From assembly GCF_003086295.3 (NCBI RefSeq), contig NC_092054.1, positions 37,579,294 to 37,643,293 of the forward strand: a DNA stretch of 64,000 bases, written 5' to 3'. The notes beneath the pieces are model-generated. The model worked only from the letters and a program-made list of their open reading frames with translations. It searched no databases and was not told the DNA's origin. The translations under genes were made by a program, and so were the position numbers. This document shows, in pieces, positions 22,334 to 32,852 of the stretch (its first letter is position 1; the number at the start of each line of letters is the position of its first letter). The DNA comes from Arachis hypogaea (lineage: Eukaryota > Streptophyta > Magnoliopsida > Fabales > Fabaceae).

Positions 22334-22490
22334 TGGAAAGGACCATACCAAGTTGTTCAGAAGTTCTTGGGAAAGGTCACCACAAAGTGTCCGACCTCGA
22401 GGGGCGAGAGCTACCAAGGTTATGGCATGCCTACAATCTAAGAAGGGTGCCAGGCCGAGATAAAAAATTGCCCGACCTAGAAGGGTAAGC
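22293..22490 (+). pseudogene. pol: Element B integrase C-terminal tail remnant
   Basis: The nucleotide sequence matches the last ~50 codons of pol in E and G (GAAGCTAGCAGCCAACTGGA, then GTTCTTGGGAAAGG, GGGCGAGAGCTACC, TGGCATGCC). The frame is shifted, and the zinc-binding and DDE parts of integrase are absent. This marks the 3' end of pol in B. Confidence 0.8.
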
Positions 22491-22599
22491 ACTAACATAT
22501 ACACACTCTTATACATATCTTTATTTTATTGTTTAAAAGTTTGCAGATTTCCTAAAAAGTTTCCAACCAAGACGCATTAATCTGAGCGCAAAGATTCAT

Positions 22600-23270
22600 C
22601 GTCCGATTACAAAGCTACAGGTCAGAAAGATGAAAACCAAATTCATCATCCGATTATAAAGTTATAAGTCGGCAAAATAAAAACCAAATTCATCATCCGA
22701 TTACAAAGTTACAGGTCAGCAAGATGAAAACCAAATTCATCGTCCGATTTCGACAAGGTCGGCAAGGTGAAAACCAAATTCACCGTCCAATTTCGACAAG
22801 GTCGGCAAGGTGAAAACCAAATTCACCGTCCGATTTCAACAAGGTCGGCAAGGTGAAAACCAAACTCACCACCCGATTTCTACAAGGCCGACAAGATGAA
22901 GTCGGACCAAGCCGATCAAAGCTACAAAATTATAAAAAGTAATCCATAGAAAGAGGCCTAACGAGCTTTGAGTAAAAATGGATTACTAAAAATAACTTAA
23001 GAAGGACCGACAAGAAGAAGTCGGGCCAAATCGATCAAAAGCAACAAAGTTATAAAAAGTAATCCATAGAAAGAGGCCTGACGAGGACTGAGTAAAAATA
23101 GATTACTTAAAACAACTTAAGAAGGACCGACAAGAAGAAGTCGGGCCAACCCGATCAACGCAAAAAGTTATAAAAAGTAACCCATAAAAAGAGGCCTGAC
23201 GAGGTCTGAGTAAAAATGGATTACTAAAAATAACTTAAGAAGAATCGACAAGAGAAGCCGGACCAACGAA
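22600..23270. repeat. Tandem arrays after pol in element B (43-47 bp and ~119 bp units)
   Basis: First array: CCAAATTCA-containing units at 22637, 22684, 22731, 22774, 22817 and 22860 (spacing 47, 47, 43, 43, 43). Second array: units containing TATAAAAAGTAA at about 22929, 23049 and 23167 (spacing 120 and 118), each with inverted arms such as GTAATCC...GGATTAC. The second array corresponds to the hairpin arrays of E and G. 23271-23587 is the same kind of spacer without a gene, ending at the E insertion. Confidence 0.85.
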
Positions 23271-23587
23271 AAGTGTGCGCTAAAAGGGACATAGCTTTTC
23301 CCAAAAAGCCACGACTCCACGACAAGGCTATCAAAATTGTTCGAACTAACTAAAAAGGTTCTACGAGAACACTAAAAAGTTGTCGGACAAGATAGCTCCA
23401 AGGATCATCTCACCCAAATAAGAAGATAGACAAAACAAGAAGTGATAAAAAAGAGGTCGGACAACAAAGTACCAACACTCTATAAAGATCCACAAAAGGG
23501 ACAAAGACATCACACAACGGCCAGAGGAAGGCCAGGAATGCTTTGCTGAAAGGTACGAAGTCTTGTAAAAACACACTATTTAAAAGG

Positions 23588-24117
23588 TGTTCATACCCTG
23601 CGCCGAACTGTCCGACCTGGGATGTTTAAACGACAAGTCGACCGACCTCTTCAAGTTAGGACCATCCGACCTCTTCTCAAAGAGCTCGGCCAAATCACCA
23701 GGAAAGTCCAATAAGGGCCTAGACAGAGGAACATGACCCAAATCCAAAGGCAGCCCAAGCCTATAGAGATAAGGGCGGTTCCCTTGAAGATAAGATGACT
23801 TCACTCAAAGATAAGATAAGATAAGACAACTATCTTATCCCAAGGTCATCCCACACCATTATAAATACACTGGAGCACCCAGGTATAACTCATACTCTGA
23901 TTCTACACAATACATGTTTAATACCCTTGCTAACTTAAGCATCGGAGTCCCTTGCAGGTACCACCACCCTCTGGTGACAAAGGATCAACAGCATAACTAA
24001 TTCAACAAGTCGGACACGACAACTCCGGCCGCCACCCCCAGCCAGACACGTTATCTCCGACCAGTACAGAAGATCTCGTCCGAGATCGACCCACAGTTTC
24101 AGGTAACCCTCGGAACA
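23588..24117 (+). repeat. 5' LTR of element E (530 bp)
   Basis: TGTTCATACC...CTCGGAACA, with inverted TGTTC/GAACA ends. The GATAAG-rich inverted repeat at 23810-23839 is followed by TATAAATA at 23860-23867. By eye it differs from the partner (45799-46328) at a few per cent of positions with no length change. Confidence 0.95.
23810..23867 (+). promoter_or_regulatory. LTR core promoter of E: GATAAG palindrome plus TATA box
   Basis: GATAAGATAAGATAAG faces CTATCTTATC, then about 20 bp later TATAAATA. The same pair is in both B LTRs (TATA at 19741 and 46977), the right LTR of E (TATA at 46071) and, on the other strand, the G LTR (TATA at 53608-53615). GATAAG is the I-box/GATA motif of plant promoters; its role here is inferred from position. 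Confidence 0.65.
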
Positions 24118-24118
24118 T

Positions 24119-24135
24119 TGGTGCCGTTGCCGGGG
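24119..24135 (+). promoter_or_regulatory. Primer-binding site of element E
   Basis: TGGTGCCGTTGCCGGGG, 16 of 17 matches to the tRNA-Asp complement, one base after the LTR. Confidence 0.9.
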
Positions 24136-24158
24136 AACCTGGAAGTCATCCCATCATC

Positions 24159-25500
24159 ATGGCGAACAACCTTGACAACGACCACAACTCTGATTTGGAG
24201 AACAGAACGCCACATAAGAATGCGAAGGTCACAATAGACGACACTTCTCAACCTAACAAAGACAAGAATTCACCAAACACGGGAACCATGGAGGCACTTC
24301 AAGACCGCCTAAAATAACTGGAAAAAGAGGTCGAGTATCAACAGGAAGCTGAAAGAGGCCTACGAAGGGAAGCTAGGTAACGCCGCGAGTTAGAGGACAA
24401 ACTCCTAAAACTCAAAGTAGATCTCAAGGCCAAAACTACTCAATCCGGCCACGAAGGTAGTTCTCATACGGATCAAGATCCGTTCACCAAAGAGATAATG
24501 AAAGCCAAAATCCCGAAAGATTTCAAACCTCCCAACATGACTCTATATGATGGCACATCAGATCCTAGTCATCACCTCAGTAATTTCAGAAGTAGAATGT
24601 ACCTCACTGATGCCTCAGATGCAGTCCACTGTAAATCCTTTCTGACTACCTTAACAAAGACAACAATTAGATGGTTTGACAACCTGCCTCCTAGGTCCAT
24701 CTCAAGTTTTGACGATTTAGCCAAAAAGTTTCTAGCCAGATTCTCTATCCAGAAGGACAAAACTAAACATGCCCCATGTCTACTAGGAATCAAGCATGGA
24801 GATCGAGAAAGTCTCCGCAGCTACATGGAAAGATTCAACAAAGCATGTTTGGATATACAAAGTCTGCCAACTGAAGCCGCCATTATGGGTCTCATTAACG
24901 GCTTACGAGAGGGATCTTTTAGCCATTCAATATAAAAAAAACATCCCACATCCCTGAATGAAGTGCAAGAACGAGCAGAGAAATACATCAACATGGAGGA
25001 AAACTCTCAATTAGGAGAGACCTGAAAATCAAGATTCTCCTATTCCTCCCGAGATAACGACAAAGAGTCTAAGAAGAAAGAAGATCAGCATGGAGAAAAA
25101 ATCAAGAAATACCACAATTACACCCCTCTTCGGGTGTTTCTTGTAGATGTCTATCGAGAAGTGTGTCATACTAAAAAGATACCCCCAGCTCGACCACTCA
25201 AAAGCAAAAAAGGAGGAGGAAATCGGGCTGAATATTGTGAATACCATCACATCTATGGACACTCCACCAACGAATGTTTTGACTTAAAAAATGTCATAGA
25301 AAAACTGGTAAGAGAGGGAAAATTAGGTCGGTACTTAGCCAGCCGAGCAGACGAACCAAGAAAAAGAAGAAGGGACGAAGATGTCGGACGGACTGAACGA
25401 CCACCTCGTACACCAGAGAGACATGTCCACATGATACACGGAGGATTTACGGGAGGAGGAATCTCTAAATCATCTCACAAAAGACATCTTAAAGAGGTAT
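24159..25500 (+). pseudogene. gag: Element E gag with zinc-knuckle-like motif
   Basis: ATG at 24159 (MANNLDNDHN). Two early stops, near 24315 and 24377, interrupt a heptad-like region rich in Glu/Arg/Leu. The Tat-type gag domain follows in the same frame (24498-24935: YDGTSDPSHHL, WFDNLPPRSIS, FLARFSIQKDKTKH). A TAA at 24933-24935 and a TGA near 25022 break it again. Downstream (from 25134) are LVDVYREVCH, a Lys/Gly-rich basic patch and CEYHHIYGHSTNEC starting at codon 25236. This C-x2-H-x4-H-x4-C pattern has His in place of the second Cys of the usual knuckle. The intact protein would form capsid and bind RNA. Confidence 0.85.
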
Positions 25501-27119
25501 ATCATGTTGAGGGAGGAGAAGAAGCACCCGACATCCCCACTATCACTTTCACTAAAGAGGACGCAGCCGGCATCATCTCGGGGCATGACGATCCCATGGT
25601 CATCACTATCATATTGGCCAACGCTAATCTCCACCGCACGCTGGTAGACCAGGGAAGCTCAGCTGATATCTTATTCAAAACCGCCTTCGACAAACTTGGC
25701 TTGGAAGAAAAAGAACTCAAAGCATATCCGAACAGCCTATTCGGGCTGGGAGACACTCCAATCCAACCATTTGGATACATCTCACTACACACAACCTTTG
25801 GAAAAAGAAACCGGTCAAAAACACTCAATATAGACTACATCGTGGTCGACGTGAGTTCAGCCTACAATGCCCTAATAGGTCGGACAACGTTAAATCAGCT
25901 CGGCGCAGTAGTCTCGACTCCACACCTGTGCATGAAGTTCCCAACCACAGAAGGAATAGCTACGATAAAAGCAGATTAGAAGACAGCGCGCCACTGTTAC
26001 AATGAAAGTCTAAACCTTAGAGGCAGAGGAGAAGAATTCCATACCATTAAACTCTGGAGAGTTCAAGGGCGGGAAGAACTTCGTCCACAACCCGAAGGCG
26101 AAATAGAAAAAGTCCAGATCGGAGATGTCCCAGACAAAACCACTAATATCGGGACAATCCTAAAAGGAGACATAAAGGAGTCACTCATACAGTTCTTAAG
26201 AGACAACGTCAACCTCTTTGCATGGAAGGCCGCAGACATGCCAGGTATAGACCCTAAGTTAATGTGCCACAAGTTGGCAGTTTATCCAGGATCTCGGCCA
26301 GTACAGCAGAGACGCAAAAAGCTCGGACCCGAACGATCCCAAGCCGTGGAAGAGCAAGTACAAGCTCTACTGGAGGCAGGATTCATAAGAGAAGTTAAGT
26401 ACCCACTATGGCTAGCTAACATCGTCTTGATGAAAAAATCAAATGGGAAGTGGCGGATGTGCACCGACTACACTGATCTCAACAAAGCCTGCCCAAAAGA
26501 TCCTTATCCACTCCCAACTATCGACGCTCTGGTGGATGTCTCCTCCGGATACAATTACCTCTCGTTTATGGACGCATGTTCAGGATATAATCAAATCCCG
26601 ATGTACCCACCTGATCAAGAAAAAACCTCATTTTTAACCCCGAAAGCAAACTACTGCTACATCGTCATGTCATTCGGACTCAAAAATGTAGGAGCCACTT
26701 ATCAAAGATTAATGAATAAAGTCTTCACAGATCACATCGGGAAAATCATGGAAGTATACGTGGATTACATGTTAATAAAAACCCAAAGCGAAGAGTCGTT
26801 ACTATCCGACCTCACCCAAGTATTCGACACTATAAGAAGGCATAGTATGCGACTTAACCCTGCAAAATGCACCTTCGCAGTAGAAGCTGGCAAATTCTTG
26901 GGTTTTATGCTGACACAAAGAGGAATCGAGGCAAATCCGGATAAATGCCAGGCCATACTCAACATGAAGAGTCCAACCAGCGTTAAAGAGGTACAACAAC
27001 TCAATGGAAGATTGGCAGTCCTGTCCAGATTTCTAGCTGGATCGGCAATAAGATCTCTCCCCTTCTACGCTATTCTAAGGAAGGGAAAGAGGTTTGAATG
27101 GACAACAGAGTGCGAGTAG
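25501..27119 (+). pseudogene. pol: Element E protease and reverse transcriptase
   Basis: Same frame as gag. Protease: LVDQGSSADILF, with Asp-Gln-Gly where the canonical enzyme has Asp-Thr/Ser-Gly, then ALIGRTTLNQLGA. A stop at 25977-25979 follows, after which the frame is open to 27119. RT: KWRMCTDYTDLNKACPKDPY, SGYNQIPMYPPDQEKTSF, PFGL-type motif altered to SFGLKN, and the catalytic box YVDYM (26757-26771) instead of YVDDM. The second catalytic Asp has become Tyr, so the polymerase would be dead even without the stops. Then the thumb (FLGFMLTQRGIEANPDKC). It ends at a TAG followed by a one-base deletion near 27122. Confidence 0.9.
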
Positions 27120-27986
27120 GCCTCCAGGACTTCAAAAGGTTCCTGGGATGACCACCTATCCTAACTCAGCCACGAGAAGGAGAACCACTTGTATTATACC
27201 TCGCGGTGGAAAATCGGGCAATAGCCTCAGTACTAGTCCGAGAAGATGACAGTGGACAACAACCCATATACTTCATCAGTAAAGCACTACAAGGGTCCAA
27301 ATTGAACTATCAAAAGATAGAAAAATTCGCTTATGTTCTCATACTAACATCTCGACGACTTCGCCCATATTTCCAAGCCCACATCATCAAGGTTCGGACC
27401 AACCAGCCCATAAAAGGCATCCTGTAGAAAACAGATCTAGCAGGAAGAATTCTGCAATGGGCAGTCAAGTTGTCCGAATTTGACCTTCAATATGAAGCTC
27501 GGACAGCCATCAAATCACAATATTTGGCCGACTTCATTGCAGAATTTACAGACACCCCGGAAATCCCTACAGAGTGGAATTTCTACGTAGATGGTTCCAC
27601 AAACAAAACTGGAAGTGGCGCGGGTATGATAATTGAAAGCGACCAGGGAACCCAAATCGAACTTTCCCTCAAATTCGAGTTCCCTGCCTCAAACAACCAA
27701 GCTGAGTATGAGGCACTACTAGCTAGTTTGAAGCTGGCTAAGGAGGTTGGAGCTCAAAAGCTTATCATCTTCAGCGACTCACAGGTAGTCACTTCACAAA
27801 TAGCGGGGAGTTACCAAGCCAAGGATCCCACCATGAAAAAGTACTTGGACAAAACAAGGAACAGCTCAGACAACTCGAGGAATATGAGGTCCGCCACATA
27901 CCCCGAGAACAGAATACTCGAGCTGATGCACTCTCAAAATTAGCCAGCACCAAACCAGGGGCCAACAATAGAACCTCATCCAAGAG
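27120..27986 (+). pseudogene. pol: Element E RNase H region
   Basis: After the frameshift the tether reads AIASVLVRED, KIEKFAYVL, RTNQPIKGIL, with a stop at 27425-27427 (a Gln codon in B). RNase H proper runs from about 27570: FYVDGSTNKTGSG, NNQAEYEALLAS, IFSDSQVVTSQI, carrying the acidic D-E-D residues of the family. Near 27850 a one-base deletion and near 27970 a second one shift the frame before the integrase. Related to the dual RNase H arrangement reported for Tat-lineage elements. Confidence 0.85.
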
Positions 27987-29288
27987 ATGCTGCAGAACCC
28001 GTCAATCTCAGAAGAAGAAAAGGTCCTAGCCATAACAGGTCTAGACCAAGGATGGATGGCTCCCATAATTAATTACCTCAAAACAGAAACAGTCCCTACA
28101 GATAAGAAGGAGGTAAAGAGGTTAAAACGGGAAGCACAATACTACACCATCATAAATAATACTCTATACAAGAGAGGGATTTCAACATCACTATTAAAAT
28201 GCGTGCTGACTTCCAACACAAAAGACGTTTTAGAAGAAGTACACAGTGGCATCTGTGGCAACCATCTCGGAGCACAGGCACTTACCAAAAAAGAACTCCG
28301 AGCCAGATTTTATTGGCCGACTTTACAAAAAGAAGTAACAGAATTCGTGAAGACATGTCCACCATGTCAGAAACATGCCAACTTTCACATCACCCCGCCA
28401 GAGGAGCTCATCAGCGTAACCTCACCCTGGCCATTCGCAAAATGGGGACTCGATCTTCTCGGACCCTTTCCTCAAGGATCAGGACAAGTCAAATTCCTTA
28501 TAGTAGGGGTAGACTATTTCACAAAATGGATCGAGGTGGAACCCCTAGCTAACGCCACTGCTCAAAGAAGTCGAAAATTCCTATATAGAAACATTGTCAC
28601 AAGGTTTGGGGTTCCATACTCTATAACCACAGACAATGGCACTCAATTTACAGATGCAGGCTTCAAAAAGTTGGTGGCTGATCTAAACATAAAACACCAA
28701 TTCACATCCGTAGAACACCCCCAGGCCAATGGACAAGCAGAAGCTGCTAACAAAGTCATATTAGCCGGGTTAAAATAGAGATTACAGGACGCAAAGGGAG
28801 CTTGGGCTGAAGAGCTCCCGCAAGTCCTATGGGCATATCGGACAACTCCACACTCCACCACAAAGGAATCACCTTTCCGATTAGCTTACCGAATGGAGGC
28901 AATGATCCCAGTGGAGGTCGAAGAAGGATCACCTAGAGTGATCCACTATAGTGAAGAGGCTAACTCCCAACTTCAAAGGGAATAACTCGACCTACTTCCA
29001 GAAATCCGAGAAAGAGCTCGGATCAGGGAAGAGGCATAAAAACGTCGAATGGCTTCAAGATACAATCAAAAGGTAGTGCCGCGAGGTTTTGCTGAGAACG
29101 ACCTCATCCTAATCCGAAATGATATCGGAATAACTCGACTTGGAGAAGGAAAGCTGGTAGCAAACTGGAAAGAACCCTACCGAGTCATAGAAGTACATGG
29201 AAAGGGCTACTACAGACTGTCCGAACTTGAAGGGTGAGAGCTTCCCAGGTCATGGCACGTTTGCAACTTACAAAGGTATTATAGTTAG
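27987..29288 (+). pseudogene. pol: Element E integrase
   Basis: The zinc-binding H-H-C-C module is present (EVHSGICGNH ... CPPCQKH). The catalytic DDE core reads WGLDLLGPF (first Asp), TTDNGTQF (second Asp) and GQAEAANKVI (Glu). The long open part ends at a TAG at 28776-28778. Homology continues in frame with two more stops to the tail (RYNQKVVPRGFAEN, GPYRVIEV-like) and ends at the TAG at about 29286. In an intact copy it inserts the cDNA with a 5 bp stagger, as seen at the ends of E itself. 29289-29669 is gene-free spacer. Confidence 0.9.
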
Positions 29289-29669
29289 AGGTAATAAGGA
29301 TCTTAGGATAAGGTGCACTCTTTTTCCTGAAATGGTTTCTTAATGAGGCGCCAAGCCAAGATCTACAAACCGCCCGACTTAGAGGGAAAAACACCAGCAT
29401 GTATATATTTGCATATTTTCTATCTTGAACAAAGTTTTTTCAGATTCTCTACAAATCCTCTTTTACAAAATGCATTAATCTAAAATGCAAAAAAATCATC
29501 GCCCGATTATAAAGCTACAGATCGGCAGAAAGTGAAAATCAAATTCACTGCATGATCATGGTAAAGACCAACAAAGATGAAAACCAAATTCATCAAAAGG
29601 TCGACCAACAGGGATCAAACCCAATTTCTACGAAATCGGCAAAGTTGAAAAGACAAAAAAAATAGAATA

Positions 29670-30300
29670 ATGCAAGAAGTTATCGAAAGTGATCCATAGA
29701 AAGGACCTGACGAGGTCTTAATAAAAATGGGTTGCTAAAAATTACTTAAAGACCGACCGACGTAGAGAAGTCGGACCAGTCGACCATAATAACCAAAGTT
29801 ATAAAAAGTAAATCCCTGGAAAGAGGCTTGGCTAGCCCTAAAAAAGAGGATTACTAGAAATAACTTAGAAGGGACCGACGTGATGAAGTCGGCCCAAAAT
29901 AAAAAGTTATAAAAAGTAAATCCCAAAAGAGACCTGACAAAGGTCCAATAGAGAGGATTACTAGAAATAACTTAGAAGGGACCGACGTGATGAAGTCGGC
30001 CCAAAACAAAAAAGTTATAAAAAGTAATCCCTAAAAGAGACCTGACAAAGGTCCAAAAAAGAGGATTACTAGAAATAACTTAGAAAGGACCGACGTGAAA
30101 AAGTCGGCCCAAAATAAAAAAGTTATAAATAGTAATCCATAAAAGAAACCTGACCAGGGTTCAAGAAAATGGATTACTAGAAATAATTTAGAAGGGACCA
30201 GCATGATAAAGTTGGCCTGACCAAGATACCAAGAAAAGGTAAACCCATAGAAGAGACCTAATAAAGGTCCAAACAAAATGGATTACTGGAGATAACTTCA
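29670..30300. repeat. ~108-bp tandem hairpin array in element E
   Basis: The marker GTTATAAA lies at 29798, 29906, 30014 and 30122, an exact 108 bp period, with flanking diverged copies. Each unit contains nested inverted arms: AAGTTAT...ATAACTT outside, GTAATCC...GGATTAC inside, ACCT...AGGT in the centre. GGCCGAC/GTCGG arms lie between units. It sits between the 3' end of integrase and the 3' end of the antisense gene. Confidence 0.92.
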
Positions 30301-30674
30301 GACCGAGATGAAGAAGTCAACCAACAGAAGGCATTCAAGTTGGACCCAGAAATCCACGACATCAAAAGAATCAAGCTACAAGTAAGAAAGCACGAAGGCA
30401 ATCAAAAGAGGTCGGACAACAAGATCCCAATACCCTGAAGATGCATGAAAAAATATTAAGCAAAGCAATAAATAAGCAGGAGCAAAGTTGCCATAATAAA
30501 CAAGACTTAAGAGGCCACCTGAAGTCGACCTCAATAGGCTTAACCGTTGATGGTTCAAATTAAAGTTGCTAAAAAAGCAACTAAAAAGAGTATTCAGAAG
30601 TCAGAACCACAAAACTACAAGATAAAAAGAGTTCAAAGCCCACAAGTCGGGCTATACATAAAACACCAAAATAA

Positions 30675-32611
30675 TCATAGAGGATCCAAAGTTTTCTCAG
30701 TTGTAGCATCACGGGGTGAAGGAGGACGAGTCTGAAGAGGCACCGCATCTACCGTCCCATCATCCCGGTTCAGGATCTGACAATCAGGATCCGACTCGAG
30801 ATGACCAACTGCAGGAGTTGAAGAAGTCGGCGCAATAGAGACTTTGGCAGCAAGCACAGGAGGAGGCTCGACATCGTCATCATTATCAGGGTCATCAGGG
30901 ACAATTTTACCATCCTTCACAATGTTGTCCAAGCTGAAGAGAGTAAGGTCAAGCTCGGGCGCAAGAACTCGAACCTGCTCCTTCAAATTCTCATAAGCAG
31001 CACTAACACTGCCTACAAGATGACCTTGGAGTTCGGCATAATCAGCTCGGACAAACTCTAAGCTCTCCCTGAGACCCATCATTTCCCTATAAGTGGTGAC
31101 ATAGCTTTCCTTATGCTTCAACGCCGTATCCTCAGCCAACTTTGCAGAAGCCGCCAAAGCAATAGCTCTAGTCTTTTCACCCTCCAACTCTTTCTCCAAC
31201 CTGGTCACTTTCACCTCGAGCTCCTCCTTCAAACCCTTAATCCGGTCAAACTATGATTTAGCCTCCTCCATAAAGGCCTTCATGGCATGGATAGGAAGAT
31301 CCTGGGTGGTTCGATACAGAGCTGCCCCCATATGTGCCATCTTGATGCTACTCCGAGTAATAAAATCCAAATGACGAAGAAGAGAGACATCGTCAGTAGG
31401 GATGACACCATAAGGAGCAATCTGCTGGTCAACAAACCCAACAGCATCGAAATCAAGAGCATCTAAATTAAAGGGCTCAATAGTCCGAGATCTTTTTGAA
31501 GGAAGAACGGCCGTAGGAGAGGAGACAGCAGCAGAAGCCTGGGGAGGATCGAGCACATGGACCCGAGGGGTAGGGATCATCCTTCTCGGGCCAGGAGAGC
31601 TCAGCACAGGCTATTTGGGAGGAACACGAGAAGACCCTTCCCCAGCCACTTTAGCCGAGATGTTTTAGGCCGTAGTAGCCTTCCTCACCTTTTTAAAGGT
31701 TTTCATAGAGTCATTATTCTTGGCCATCTCTGAAAAACAAAATCAACCATAGAAGCAGATTACAAGCTGCTAAAGGAAGGAAGCAAAGTAAAAACAAAGC
31801 AAACCATATTAATTAATACCCAACGCAGTTTGGACAAGGGATGGGTCCCCCAAAAATTTCTTGGTGTCAAGATGAGGAGGTTCCCCCCAAATATCTCCAA
31901 AACATTTACAAAGGCCTGCACGACTTCGTCAAGCATCTCCCACGTGTATCGAGACACCACCACATTCTGTTGCCAACACAAGGAGAAGGCAGGTTCATCA
32001 TTTGCTTCTAAGAAAAACGGTCGAGCTCCCTCAACAGCTCGGACCTTAAAAAAGTAGTTCTTGAAGTCCCTAAAGGACTCGTCATACATAGCAAAAACTT
32101 TATGTCCTTGGGCAGATCTAAAGGAAATCCAAGAGGCTTTCTTTTTTGAAGAAATATCGGGCTTAGTTAAAACAAAAAGGTAAAGAAAGAGAGTCTAAGA
32201 AGGTATGACGTCTAACTCTTGGCAAAGCAGCTGATAGATTTTGATAAAACCCCAGGAGTTCGGATGGAGCTGGGACGGAGCTACGTTACACGACCACAAC
32301 AAACCGGTCTCAAAAGAAGTGAAAGAAAAAGTAATATTCAACTGGATGAAAAAATAGTCATAAGCATAAAAGAAAGGGCGTTCCCCCCAGGTCAGAGCGG
32401 GAAAGCAAACCCTCTCCTTAGAATCAGGCACTACCAATTCATAGTTCTTTTCCTGATCTTTATTCTTACAGAGTCGGTGATGTTTTCTAAGCTCTGCATA
32501 GAATTCAGAATTAACTACAGAGACGCACATCAAGACAAGGGAGTCCAGCCAATCAGACATGCCCTCGGGGACTTTGGAGGAAGTCTCGACAATATTTTTG
32601 CGAGAAGACAT
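30675..32611 (-). pseudogene. Antisense accessory gene of element E (spliced, decayed)
   Basis: The ATG is at 32609-32611 (MSSRKNIVETSSKVPEGM). Exon 1 encodes a conserved domain (RPFFYAYDYFF, ETGLLWSCNVAPSQLHPNSW, IKIYQLLCQELD, KNYFFKVRAVEGARPFF) with a stop at 32195. A predicted intron (31730-31819, GT...AG, phase 1) follows. Exon 2 starts EMAKNNDSMK, then a Pro/Ser-rich linker, a DQQIAPYG region, a long coiled coil (KGLKEELEVKVTRLEKELEG) and an acidic tail (DGKIVPDDPDNDDDVEPP), with stops near 31660 and at 31251. The same gene with the same intron is in G. Domain 1 resembles plant proteins called putative gypsy-type transposon (by recollection PF04195). Extra antisense ORFs have been reported in Tat-lineage elements. 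Function unknown. Confidence 0.85.
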
Positions 32612-32852
32612 GGTCAACTAATCCTACAGCAAAGAAAACAGAGAGGAATTACTAAATAAACAGCTCGGACACAACAAAGAAAATAGCTTAGACAAAACAA
32701 ATATAACTCGATCTAAGGCACACATGATAAAACGAAATCCCAGGACACAACCCACTGGTCCAGGGACATCCTTTGGGGGCAATAATAGAGCAAGGACTTA
32801 AGGAAATCATCAAAGTCATCCCAGTAAAACAACCTTCTTTCAATTAACATTC

